Below are positions 19,471-26,684 of a stretch of 64,000 nt of DNA, one piece after another. The notes under the pieces were generated by a model, which worked only from the letters and a program-made list of their open reading frames with translations, was not told the origin of the DNA and ran no database searches. Position numbers and translations under genes: made by a program. How positions within the stretch are numbered: the stretch's first letter is position 1; every line of letters begins with the position of its first letter. The stretch is from CAIZGX01 sp044349305 (GTDB lineage Bacteria > Bacteroidota > Bacteroidia > Flavobacteriales_D > Sanyastnellaceae), in assembly GCA_044349305.1 (NCBI GenBank), contig JBIKRF010000003.1, forward strand, positions 10,698 to 74,697. Reading direction: 5' to 3'.

Positions 19471-19908
19471 TTAAAAAGGGCGTTCACCGGTTACTTGTAT
19501 ACCTAGACTACGTGCTGTACCAGCTACCATTTTCATGGCAGACTCAACGGTAAAACAGTTTAAGTCAGGCATTTTATCTTCTGCAATAGCTTTAACTTGT
19601 TCCCAAGTTACGCTACCCACTTTCTGACGGTTAGGTTCTGCAGCACCTTGCTTAGCTTTGGCGGCATCTAACAGTTGAACAGCGGCAGGAGCAGTCTTAA
19701 TTACAAAGTCGAAGGATTTATCCTTGTACACAGTAATTAACACAGGGCACACTTTACCAGCTTTATCTTGGGTTCTAGCATTGAATTGCTTACAGAACTC
19801 CATGATGTTTACACCTTTAGAACCTAATGCAGGTCCTACTGGTGGTGCAGGGTTAGCGGCGCCTCCTTTGATTTGCAGCTTTACAAAACCAGCTACTTCT
19901 TTCGCCAT
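19471..19908 (-). CDS. rplK: Ribosomal protein L11
   Basis: 145 residues. L11 binds the GTPase-associated region of 23S rRNA and is needed for the stringent response through RelA. Recognisable segments are LQIKGGAANPAPPVGPALG at the N-terminus, GVNIMEFCKQFNART, and the C-terminal MPDLNCFTVESAMKMVAGTARSLG in parts. It lies 86 bases after nusG; that spacer folds into a two-level hairpin which may be the operon's regulatory leader. Confidence 0.99.
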   Translation of the reverse strand: MAKEVAGFVKLQIKGGAANPAPPVGPALGSKGVNIMEFCKQFNARTQDKAGKVCPVLITVYKDKSFDFVIKTAPAAVQLLDAAKAKQGAAEPNRQKVGSVTWEQVKAIAEDKMPDLNCFTVESAMKMVAGTARSLGIQVTGERPF

Positions 19909-19935
19909 ATTACTTATTTTATTTATTTTGTTTCG

Positions 19936-19983
19936 GTGCTTAACGGGAAGCGAAGCGTAACCTTATAAGATTACGTTAAACAC
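19936..19983 (-). promoter_or_regulatory. Nested hairpin in the nusG-rplK spacer
   Basis: On the minus strand GTGTTTAACG and CGTTAAGCAC pair over ten positions with one G-T wobble (19974-19983 with 19936-19945). Inside sits a near-palindrome CGTAATCTTATAAGGTTACG. There is no T run, so it is not a simple terminator. Its place 28 bases before rplK fits an L1-binding autoregulatory leader or an RNase III site; both are inference. Confidence 0.45.
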
Positions 19984-19994
19984 CAAAAGCGCGT

Positions 19995-20543
19995 TTATTC
20001 TTTTTCTACTTGCATATAGCTCAACTCCACAGGAGTCTTGCGTCCAAAAATCTTAACACTAACAGTTAATTTCTTCTTGTCTTCGTTAATCTCTTCCACA
20101 ATAGCACTGAAGTTGTTGAACGGTCCGTCGATAACTTTCACGTTCTCTCCAACTACAAATGGAATGTTTAACTCTTCACCAGTTTCTGCTAACTCGTCTA
20201 CTTTACCTAAGATACGATTCACCTCAGATAAACGAAGTGCGATTGGCTCACCTCTCTTCTCAGCACCTAAGAATCCGATCACGTTTGTAACGTTGCGAAT
20301 AATGTGAGGTACTTCTCCGATTAGATTGGCTTCTATTAAGACATAACCCGGAAGGTAGCTACGCTCTTTGCTCACTTTCTTTCCATTGCGGATTTGGAAA
20401 ACTTTCTCGGTAGGAATAAGAACTTGACTTACGTAATCTTGAAGACCACGGGCTTTTATTTCGCTCTCAATAAATTCCTTTACCTTTTTTTCCTTCCCGC
20501 TAATGGCGCGAACCACGTACCACTTTTTTTCAATGTCGCTCAT
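19995..20543 (-). CDS. nusG: Transcription elongation factor NusG
   Basis: 182 residues. NusG rides on RNA polymerase and couples it to Rho or the ribosome. The NGN domain (WYVVRAISGKEKKVKEFI ... YLPGYVLIE, residues 7-110) and the C-terminal KOW domain (VKVIDGPFNNFSAIVEEI, about 130-182) are both complete, with no insertion. It follows secE by 17 bases, the near-universal pairing, and leads into the ribosomal protein genes. Confidence 0.98.
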   Translation of the reverse strand: MSDIEKKWYVVRAISGKEKKVKEFIESEIKARGLQDYVSQVLIPTEKVFQIRNGKKVSKERSYLPGYVLIEANLIGEVPHIIRNVTNVIGFLGAEKRGEPIALRLSEVNRILGKVDELAETGEELNIPFVVGENVKVIDGPFNNFSAIVEEINEDKKKLTVSVKIFGRKTPVELSYMQVEKE

Positions 20544-20560
20544 TATTCCGAGTTGTTAAG

Positions 20561-20758
20561 TTAGGCAATAAAATCATAAATCATCTTAATGATACCCTTA
20601 CCGAAGGCAAAGTCCATTAAGAAAATCAAAGCTCCCAATACAAGAATTGAAATGAATGTAAGAACTGTGCTTTCTTGTAATTCCTTCCAAGTAGGCCAAG
20701 TTACTTTGTTCATCAACTCATCGTATGATTCCTTCAAATATGTGATAATTGCTGCCAT
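20561..20758 (-). CDS. secE: Preprotein translocase subunit SecE
   Basis: 65 residues from ATG 20758 (MAAIITYLKESYDELMNKVTWP). A longer frame to 20803 would run into tRNA-Trp and is discarded. The amphipathic helix with the family motif VTWPTWKEL is followed by one membrane span (about residues 35-55), the short single-span form typical outside the gammaproteobacteria. SecE clamps SecY in the export channel. It lies between tRNA-Trp and nusG. Confidence 0.96.
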   Translation of the reverse strand: MAAIITYLKESYDELMNKVTWPTWKELQESTVLTFISILVLGALIFLMDFAFGKGIIKMIYDFIA

Positions 20759-20773
20759 AACTTTTAATTTTCG

Positions 20774-20844
20774 CACGGGCGCCTGGACTCGAACCAAGAT
20801 CAACGGTTTTGGAGACCGCTATTCTACCATTGAACTACGCCCGT
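20774..20844 (-). tRNA. tRNA-Trp (CCA)
   Basis: Minus-strand acceptor ACGGGCG pairs with CGCCCGT. The anticodon loop is CTCCAAA with anticodon CCA, and the T arm has the GGTTCGAGTCC loop. No 3' CCA is encoded. Its position between tuf and secE is the usual Bacteroidota arrangement. Confidence 0.96.
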
Positions 20845-20865
20845 AAGGTTGTTTCTATAAATGTC

Positions 20866-20904
20866 AAAAGTGAAGACAGAAACTTATGCAGTTTCCGTCT
20901 TCAC
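20866..20904 (-). terminator. Hairpin between tuf and tRNA-Trp
   Basis: GTGAAGACGGAAAC and GTTTCTGTCTTCAC form a 14-base stem with one G-T pair around a 7-base loop, followed on the minus strand by TTTTGACATTT. It sits 16 bases after the tuf stop. The T run is short, so it may terminate only partly, or protect the tuf 3' end while letting transcription reach tRNA-Trp and secE. Confidence 0.7.
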
Positions 20905-20919
20905 TATGTGTAGTAAAAA

Positions 20920-22107
20920 TTACTTAATGATATCAGTTACTTGTCCAGCACCAACGGTACGGCCACCTTCGCGGATAGCGAAGCGAAGACCTTTGTCCAT
21001 TGCGATAGGAGCAATTAACTTAACTGTGATAGATACGTTATCTCCAGGAAGTACCATTTCGCGACCAGCATCTAGAGAAATCTCTCCAGTTACGTCAGTT
21101 GTACGGAAGTAGAACTGTGGACGGTATTTGTTATGGAATGGAGTGTGACGTCCACCTTCTTCTTTCTTCAATACGTAGATCTCAGCTTTGAATTCAGTGT
21201 GAGGGTTGATTGAACCAGGAGCACAGATAACCATACCACGACGGATATCGCTCTTTTCAATACCACGTAACAACAAACCAACGTTGTCACCAGCTTCTCC
21301 ACGATCTAAGATCTTACGGAACATCTCAACTCCAGTACAAACTGACTTCAATTTTTCTTCATTGAAACCAATGATATCAACCTCGTTTCCTGTGTTGATT
21401 ACACCGCGCTCGATACGTCCAGTTGCAACAGTACCACGACCAGTGATCGTAAATACGTCTTCAACTGACATCAAGAATGGTTTCTCAGTTTCACGAGGAG
21501 GAATTGGAATCCATGAGTCAACTGCAGCCATTAATTCTAATACTGTAGCAACCCATTTTGGATCTCCGTTCAATGCACCCAAAGCAGAACCTTGGATAAC
21601 AGGAGTGTTGTCTCCATCGTATTCGTAGAATGAAAGTAATTCACGAATTTCCATTTCAACTAACTCTAACAATTCTGGATCATCTACCATGTCAACTTTG
21701 TTCATGAAAACCACGATACGTGGAACACCAACTTGACGACCTAATAGGATGTGCTCACGAGTTTGTGGCATTGGACCATCTGTAGCTGCAACAACTAAGA
21801 TAGCACCGTCCATTTGTGCAGCACCAGTAACCATGTTCTTAACGTAGTCAGCGTGACCTGGACAGTCAACGTGAGCGTAGTGACGGTTTTCTGTAGCGTA
21901 CTCAACGTGCGCAGTGTTAATAGTGATACCACGCTCTTTTTCTTCAGGAGCGTTGTCAATAGAAGCGAAGTCACGCTTCTCTGCTAAACCCGCACCAGCC
22001 AATACGTTAGTGATGGCAGCGGTTAACGTAGTTTTACCGTGGTCTACGTGACCAATAGTTCCAATGTTCACGTGGGGTTTGGAACGGTCAAATGCTTCTT
22101 TAGCCAT
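20920..22107 (-). CDS. tuf: Elongation factor Tu
   Basis: 395 residues. It delivers aminoacyl-tRNA to the ribosome as a GTPase. GHVDHGKTTLTAAIT (P loop, about residues 19-32), the switch I region with GITINTAHVEY, DCPGH, NKVDMVD and SALGALNG cover the G domain, and domains 2 and 3 follow (VEDVFTITGRGTVATGRIERG). Four tRNA genes lie directly upstream and a hairpin directly downstream. The 120-base leader before ATG 22107 has A/T-rich runs but no exact promoter match that I can see, consistent with co-transcription with the tRNAs. Confidence 0.99.
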   Translation of the reverse strand: MAKEAFDRSKPHVNIGTIGHVDHGKTTLTAAITNVLAGAGLAEKRDFASIDNAPEEKERGITINTAHVEYATENRHYAHVDCPGHADYVKNMVTGAAQMDGAILVVAATDGPMPQTREHILLGRQVGVPRIVVFMNKVDMVDDPELLELVEMEIRELLSFYEYDGDNTPVIQGSALGALNGDPKWVATVLELMAAVDSWIPIPPRETEKPFLMSVEDVFTITGRGTVATGRIERGVINTGNEVDIIGFNEEKLKSVCTGVEMFRKILDRGEAGDNVGLLLRGIEKSDIRRGMVICAPGSINPHTEFKAEIYVLKKEEGGRHTPFHNKYRPQFYFRTTDVTGEISLDAGREMVLPGDNVSITVKLIAPIAMDKGLRFAIREGGRTVGAGQVTDIIK

Positions 22108-22227
22108 TGGTTTGTTTTTTTTGTTGTTTTTTTATTGCTTTATTAAATAGCCTTTCTTATTTGTTCAATTGCAAGACTTAAATCACTTAGCACGTTTACG
22201 CTAAAATCTTCTTAAACTACTCTGTAG

Positions 22228-22299
<72 letters not shown>

Positions 22300-22313
22300 T
22301 GATGGGGAAGTAG

Positions 22314-22386
22314 AGCGGGAGACGAGGCTCGAACTCGCGACATTTAGCTTGGAAGGCTAATGCTCTACCAACTGAGCTACTCCCGC
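22314..22386 (-). tRNA. tRNA-Gly (TCC)
   Basis: Acceptor GCGGGAG pairs with CTCCCGC, discriminator T. Anticodon loop CTTCCAA reads TCC. The D arm has AGTTGGTAGAG. It is 14 bases from tRNA-Thr(GGT) in one cluster. Confidence 0.96.
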
Positions 22387-22430
22387 TTTTAAGTGACCGA
22401 CAGTCATTCCACCCTATTAGCCGCAAAGAG

Positions 22431-22513
22431 TGGGGAGAACAGGATTCGAACCTGTGAAGGTGTACACCAACAGATTTACAGTCTGTCCTCGTTGGCCGCT
22501 TGAGTATCTCCCC
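22431..22513 (-). tRNA. tRNA-Tyr (GTA)
   Basis: Acceptor GGGGAGA pairs with TCTCCCC, discriminator A. The anticodon loop CTGTAAA holds GTA. A long variable arm (TTGGTGTACACCTTCA region) marks it as a class II tRNA, as expected for bacterial tyrosine tRNA. Confidence 0.96.
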
Positions 22514-22518
22514 TTTGG

Positions 22519-22592
22519 AGCCGGTGGAGGGATTCGAACCCCCGACCAGCTGATTACAAATCAGCTGCTCTGGCCAGCTGAGCTACACCGGC
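22519..22592 (-). tRNA. tRNA-Thr (TGT)
   Basis: Acceptor GCCGGTG pairs with CACCGGC, discriminator T. Anticodon stem CTGAT/ATCAG with loop TTGTAA reads TGT. It is the first tRNA of the cluster, six bases from tRNA-Tyr. Confidence 0.96.
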
Positions 22593-22623
22593 GTAAAAAC
22601 GTTTTTAGTGATTCAAAGAACTA

Positions 22624-22657
22624 CAACAAAACACCCCTAATCCGTAAATTAGGGGTG
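22624..22657 (-). terminator. Terminator after hpf
   Basis: CACCCCTAAT and ATTAGGGGTG form a perfect 10-base stem with a 6-base loop; the minus strand continues TTTTGTTG. It separates the hpf gene from the tRNA-tuf transcript. Confidence 0.78.
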
Positions 22658-22705
22658 CAAATGTAGTTATTATTTTTACATATCCAAACTCTAATGCAAT
22701 TTTTT

Positions 22706-22996
22706 TTACTGCTTTTCCTTATTTTTTTCGATCTGACGCTTTAAAGCATCAATAGCTAAATCGGTAGCTTCTTCAAAGGACTTGCATTGCTTCTTTGCAA
22801 AGAGCTCTGTTCCAGGTACTTTTAATAAGATTTCCGCGATTTTATTCTCCTGGTCCGCATGCTTGTCCAATCTTAAAATAATTTCAGCTTTGTGAATTGC
22901 AGGATGAAAAACACCTAACTTTTTTGTTTTCTCTTCTACGAATTCGATCAACTTAATATCTGCGTCGAAATGAATGCTTTGTACTGTGATTTGCAT
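22706..22996 (-). CDS. hpf: Ribosome hibernation factor, short HPF/RaiA type
   Basis: 96 residues. Members of this family sit in the mRNA/tRNA channel of the 30S subunit in stationary phase and silence ribosomes. MQITVQSIHFDADIKLIEFVEEKTKKL and KAEIILRLDK (read in parts) give the beta-alpha-beta core, and a basic C-terminal tail (ALKRQIEKNKEKQ) follows. It lacks the C-terminal dimerisation domain of long HPF. It lies five bases after xerC in a minus-strand run rpsU-xerC-hpf, a gene order common in Bacteroidota. Confidence 0.92.
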   Translation of the reverse strand: MQITVQSIHFDADIKLIEFVEEKTKKLGVFHPAIHKAEIILRLDKHADQENKIAEILLKVPGTELFAKKQCKSFEEATDLAIDALKRQIEKNKEKQ

Positions 22997-23001
22997 AGCG
23001 A

Positions 23002-23892
23002 TTAATTTTTAGGTGATTTGTTTTCTCTTGGATGCAAGTGAGCATGAATGCGCTTTAATCGATCCGTGCTCAGATGTGTATATACTTGTGTAGCGGCTAA
23101 ATTAGCATGTCCGAGTATTTCTTTGATGTGATTCAAGTCAGCGCCATTGTTTAACATGTGTGTTGCAAAGCTGTGGCGTAACACGTGCGGACTCTTTTTC
23201 TTTTGAGTCGTAACTAGGGATAGGGAGGATTTTACTCTTCGGTAAAAGCTAGACCGACTAAGAGCTTGTCCCTTTTCATTTTGAAACAAGAAACTTTCAG
23301 CGCCGCTCGAATGCGATTCTGTCATATGCCGTTTCAACTTCTGCATCATATCATCGTTAACGGGCACGTAGCGCACTTTGTTTCGCTTCCCTAAAACTTT
23401 AATTTGCCCAATACCAAAATCAATGTCCCTGTGTTTTAACCCCATCATTTCAGATAGACGTATACCCGTTTCGTAAAACAATTGAATAAGCAAGGCGTTT
23501 TCTTTCTCTGAAGAAATTTCAGAGTCTTCGAGTCTGTATAAATCGAGTCCTTGTTGTTCTTGCAACGTTTCAGGAAGGCGAGAGGGGCGTTTAGGTTTAG
23601 TAACACCTTTAGTCGGATTAACACTGAGCTCTTTTCGTTTGAGTAAGAATCGAAACCAGGCGTTCAATGCCGAAAGTTTACGGTGAATGCTCCGTTCGGA
23701 TATTTCTTGAATCATTAACTCGCTTATCCAGCTTCTTACGTGGGTAGAACTCACCGACGCAATTTCAGTAATTTCGAATTGAAGCAACATGAACTCTTCG
23801 AATTGACCAATGTCGCTGCGATAGGCAGAGACGGTGTGAACAGAGGATCTCTTTTCGCTGGTTAAATATTCGAAGAATGGAGTGGTGTTCAC
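23002..23892 (-). CDS. xerC: Tyrosine recombinase XerC
   Basis: 296 residues from a GTG at 23892; no in-frame ATG precedes the conserved N-terminus. The SAM-like core-binding domain (residues 1-90) precedes the catalytic domain with Arg145 (ETGIRLSEM), Lys169, His236-x-x-Arg239 (HVLRH), His262 (GHANL) and nucleophile Tyr271 (QVYTHLS). With XerD it resolves chromosome dimers at dif. The housekeeping neighbours rpsU and hpf argue against a phage integrase. The start lies 15 bases past the rpsU terminator, so part of its expression may be read-through. Confidence 0.93.
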   Translation of the reverse strand: MNTTPFFEYLTSEKRSSVHTVSAYRSDIGQFEEFMLLQFEITEIASVSSTHVRSWISELMIQEISERSIHRKLSALNAWFRFLLKRKELSVNPTKGVTKPKRPSRLPETLQEQQGLDLYRLEDSEISSEKENALLIQLFYETGIRLSEMMGLKHRDIDFGIGQIKVLGKRNKVRYVPVNDDMMQKLKRHMTESHSSGAESFLFQNEKGQALSRSSFYRRVKSSLSLVTTQKKKSPHVLRHSFATHMLNNGADLNHIKEILGHANLAATQVYTHLSTDRLKRIHAHLHPRENKSPKN

Positions 23893-23900
23893 TTGGTGAA

Positions 23901-23934
23901 AATAAAAAAGGTCTTGGGATAACCCAAGACCTTT
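23901..23934 (-). terminator. Terminator after rpsU
   Basis: AAAGGTCTTGGG and CCCAAGACCTTT form a perfect 12-base stem with a 4-base loop; the minus strand continues TTTATTTT. It lies between rpsU and xerC. Confidence 0.9.
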
Positions 23935-23955
23935 CGTAAATATTGTTCAATTCAA

Positions 23956-24150
23956 TTAAGAATTCTCTTCACGCTTCATCGCAGCAATGTAAACAGCATG
24001 TTTGATCTCGTCACGACGACGAACACTTGGCTTAGTGAATTGTTGACGAGCACGTAATTCTTTAACAACACCAGTTCTTTCAAATTTCTTTTTGAACTTC
24101 TTAAGTGCTTTGTCGATGCTTTCGCCTTCTTTTACTGGAATAATTAACAT
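23956..24150 (-). CDS. rpsU: Ribosomal protein S21
   Basis: 64 residues: MLIIPVKEGESIDKALKKFK then a basic helix and PSVRRRDEIKHAVYIAAMKR. S21 lies near the anti-Shine-Dalgarno end of 16S rRNA; in Bacteroidota it is part of the structure that sequesters that sequence. It has its own well-matched promoter (24178-24207) and a strong terminator, so it can be made separately from xerC and hpf. Confidence 0.97.
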   Translation of the reverse strand: MLIIPVKEGESIDKALKKFKKKFERTGVVKELRARQQFTKPSVRRRDEIKHAVYIAAMKREENS

Positions 24151-24177
24151 GTCTTTTCTGTTTCTTTAATTGGGCGA

Positions 24178-24207
24178 CAAAAGTAATGAACTTTTTTGAT
24201 TATCCAA
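24178..24207 (-). promoter_or_regulatory. rpsU promoter TTG-N19-TACTTTTG
   Basis: On the minus strand TTG (24205-24207), 19 bases, then TACTTTTG (24178-24185), an exact match to the Flavobacteriia consensus. It ends 27 bases before the rpsU ATG. Confidence 0.75.
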
Positions 24208-24210
24208 ATC

Positions 24211-25350
24211 TTATTTAAGAATTTCTCTAGAAATTACTAATTTTTGAATTTCAGAGGTTCCTTCTCCGATGGTACAAAGCTTTGAATCGCGGTAGAATTT
24301 CTCAACCGGAAAGTCTTTCGTGTAGCCATATCCGCCAAAAATCTGGACCGCTTCTGTGGCTACGCGAACGGCTACTTCAGAGGCGTAATACTTAGCCATA
24401 GCCGATTCCTTTGTGAGTTTCTTTTTGCTGTTTTTTAAGTGGGCAGCTTGAAGAAGTAACAATTCAGCAGCTTCGATGTCTGTGCTCATGTCTGCAATCT
24501 TAAACGCGATGGCTTGGAATTGAGAAATAGGTTTTCCGAATTGTTCTCTTTCTTTTGAATATTGAACAGCTGCTTCGTATGCTCCTTTAGCAATACCAAG
24601 TGAAAGTGCGCCGATGCTGATTCTTCCTCCATCTAATATTTTCATAGCTTGAACAAATCCGTCGCCAACCTTTCCTAATATTTGACTTTCGTGAATGCGA
24701 CAATCTTCGAAAATAAGTTCAGCTGTTTCCGAAGCACGCATTCCCAATTTATTTTCCTTCTTTCCTCCGCGGAACCCAGGCGTGTCTCTTTCTACGATGA
24801 ACGCAGTAATACCATGAGAGTCGAGAAGGTCACCCGTGCGAACAAGGACAACTGCAACTTCGCCACTAATTCCATGAGTGATCCAGTTCTTAGTTCCGTT
24901 GATAACCCAGTGTTCGCCATCTTTAACAGCTGTGCACTTCATGCGCATAGCATCTGAACCCGTATTCGCTTCGGTTAATCCCCATGCACCAACCCATTCG
25001 CCAGAGGCTAATTTCGGAAGGTACTTTTGTTTTTGTTCTTCGTTTCCGAATTCTAAAATATGGTTCGTACAAAGTGAATTGTGAGCAGCAACGCTTAATC
25101 CAATTGAGCCACAAACTTTAGATATTTCAACGATACATGAAATGTATTCATAGTATCCTAATCCGGCCCCTCCGTAAGCTGAAGGAACAAGCACCCCCAT
25201 AAGGCCGAGCTCACCCATCTTGTGGAATAATTCTTTTGGGAAAATTTGTTCTTCGTCCCAGTGCATGACATTCGGCCTGATTTCTTTTTCAGCGAAGTCA
25301 CGAACCATTTGCGAGATCATTGCTTCGCTTTCTTCTTGTTTGAAGTTCAT
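24211..25350 (-). CDS. Acyl-CoA dehydrogenase, short-chain type
   Basis: 379 residues, the usual size. It oxidises an acyl-CoA to the 2-enoyl-CoA with FAD and passes electrons to ETF. GAWGLTEANTGSDA and WVINGTKNWITHG form the FAD/substrate region, LGMRASETAELIFEDC follows, and the C-terminal GEGTSEIQKLVISREI holds the probable catalytic glutamate just before GTSEIQ. The last position resembles butyryl-CoA type enzymes; the exact chain length cannot be read. It lies 19 bases after apt, but the functions do not obviously connect. Confidence 0.93.
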   Translation of the reverse strand: MNFKQEESEAMISQMVRDFAEKEIRPNVMHWDEEQIFPKELFHKMGELGLMGVLVPSAYGGAGLGYYEYISCIVEISKVCGSIGLSVAAHNSLCTNHILEFGNEEQKQKYLPKLASGEWVGAWGLTEANTGSDAMRMKCTAVKDGEHWVINGTKNWITHGISGEVAVVLVRTGDLLDSHGITAFIVERDTPGFRGGKKENKLGMRASETAELIFEDCRIHESQILGKVGDGFVQAMKILDGGRISIGALSLGIAKGAYEAAVQYSKEREQFGKPISQFQAIAFKIADMSTDIEAAELLLLQAAHLKNSKKKLTKESAMAKYYASEVAVRVATEAVQIFGGYGYTKDFPVEKFYRDSKLCTIGEGTSEIQKLVISREILK

Positions 25351-25369
25351 GGTGTAGTTATTCTAATTT

Positions 25370-25903
25370 TTAAAACTGTGCAAAAGTATGGATGTCGGCC
25401 TTATTCAAACCAATGATTTCTCTTCCATTTAGAAAATTTAATTCCATAAGGAAAGAAAATGCAACAAGTTTAGCACCTGTGCTATGAATAAGCTGCGCAG
25501 CTGCATTAGCCGTCCCGCCAGTAGCAAGAACATCGTCATGAAGAATCACGCGGTCGGCAGACGATAAGGCGGATTTTTGAATTTCAATCTCAGCGCTCCC
25601 GTATTCAAGGGAATAAGAAATGCCACTTACTTCACCAGGAAGCTTACCTTTTTTTCTGATGCAAACAAAAGGAATTTTAAGTTCCAAAGCCAAAGGCATT
25701 CCCAAAAGGAATCCTCGGCTTTCCATTGCGACTAAAGCGGTTGGATCGTGAGGACGAAGTTCCTTTGCCATTTCGAAAACGAGCTCTTTCACCAAATCGG
25801 ATTGACGAAATAAAGGCAGAATATCTTTGAAAATGATTCCTTCAATGGGGAAATTCGGAGTGTCGATAATGAGTTCACGGACTCTTTCCTGTAGTGTTTG
25901 CAT
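25370..25903 (-). CDS. apt: Adenine phosphoribosyltransferase
   Basis: 177 residues from ATG 25903 (MQTLQERVRELIIDTPNFP). A TTG 21 bases upstream would only add a tail inside the previous gene. It converts adenine and PRPP to AMP. The PRPP motif VILHDDVLATGGTANAAAQL, the adenine-side segment ESRGFLLGMPLALEL and the FPIEGIIFKDILP start are intact. Its first 29 bases overlap the end of the helix-hairpin-helix gene, so the two are probably translated from one message. Confidence 0.95.
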   Translation of the reverse strand: MQTLQERVRELIIDTPNFPIEGIIFKDILPLFRQSDLVKELVFEMAKELRPHDPTALVAMESRGFLLGMPLALELKIPFVCIRKKGKLPGEVSGISYSLEYGSAEIEIQKSALSSADRVILHDDVLATGGTANAAAQLIHSTGAKLVAFSFLMELNFLNGREIIGLNKADIHTFAQF

Positions 25904-26510
25904 AAGATTGAAAATCCTTTGCAAGATAAGGCTTTAATCGCTCTTTTGTTTCTAGAGGGATTGCAATAATTTTCTCGAATTCGTCTTGGTTTTTTATCAT
26001 ACCATTGTTCTTGCGATATAGCGCTATAGCTTTCGCTTCCTTGTAGCTCAGATATGGATGCAGAGCCAGTTCTTCTTCTGATTTTGTGTTAATTCCGAGA
26101 GGTTGAATAAGCGATGAGTTCACTTGCAATAGTGAGTGGATTCGTTCGAAAATATTTTCAGGAAAATGATAAATTTCGAGTAGTTGAAAACTGTTTGAAT
26201 ATCCTCCGAGCTGTTCTCGGTAAACCAGTATTTTTGAAATTAAATATCCAGGAATCTTAAGTTTTGTAAAGTCGCTAGAATCGGCGCTATTTATTTCTAG
26301 CGAAGAGATAAGCTCGTGTCCTGAGTTTGTTTTTTGTTCAATAAACGATGAATCCGATTTTGCACTTATAGGCGCATCGTATTGAAAAACAATGCTACTT
26401 GTTGGATAATAAAAAGCGGCTATTTCTTTGTAGGTTAAGTACAAAGCCGCAAGTGATATCCAAATTAGAATACTCACTCTTTGGTCTCTTGAAAGTATCT
26501 GATTCTTCAT
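25875..26510 (-). CDS. Membrane-anchored helix-hairpin-helix protein (ComEA-like)
   Basis: 211 residues if started at ATG 26510 (MKNQILSRDQRVSILIW); an in-frame ATG at 26534 is also possible, but it lies inside the probable -7 element. One membrane segment (about 11-30) is followed by a spacer and two or three helix-hairpin-helix units: LEINSADSSDFTKLKIPGYLISKILVYREQLGGY, then HPYLSYKEAKAIALYRKNNG in parts. Such proteins bind DNA without sequence preference; ComEA receives incoming DNA in competent cells. No competence gene is adjacent, so a role in uptake is inference. Confidence 0.75.
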   Translation of the reverse strand: MKNQILSRDQRVSILIWISLAALYLTYKEIAAFYYPTSSIVFQYDAPISAKSDSSFIEQKTNSGHELISSLEINSADSSDFTKLKIPGYLISKILVYREQLGGYSNSFQLLEIYHFPENIFERIHSLLQVNSSLIQPLGINTKSEEELALHPYLSYKEAKAIALYRKNNGMIKNQDEFEKIIAIPLETKERLKPYLAKDFQSYANTTGKSP

Positions 26511-26524
26511 GTGATTTTTATTTT

Positions 26525-26555
26525 CAAAGTTCATTTTATTACACGATCGTGTCAA
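26525..26555 (-). promoter_or_regulatory. Promoter with 12-bp palindrome in its spacer
   Basis: On the minus strand TTG (26553-26555), 20 bases, then GAACTTTG (26525-26532), one mismatch from TAnnTTTG. The spacer holds the perfect palindrome ACACGATCGTGT (26541-26552), placed where a repressor would block polymerase. If this is right, translation starts at 26510. Confidence 0.42.
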
Positions 26556-26684
26556 AATGAACTTATTCTTTATTCACATAAAAATGACTTGCGATAAACA
26601 GATTAATGTGCTCTAGCGCTTAGGGAATCAATGCAGACGCTCCTGAGAAATCATATGCTGAAAACTCAAATAAATCGCGATGAT

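Noticed and set aside
23002..23892. XerC as the integrase of a mobile element near the tRNA genes
   Set aside because: The neighbours are rpsU and hpf, all XerC residues are canonical, and no direct repeats of tRNA ends were seen.
26556..26684. Possible small gene or RNA in the gap between the HhH gene and the secreted lectin-like protein
   Set aside because: I see no coding frame with a credible start, no strong hairpin and no T run; beyond the promoter region nothing is supported.
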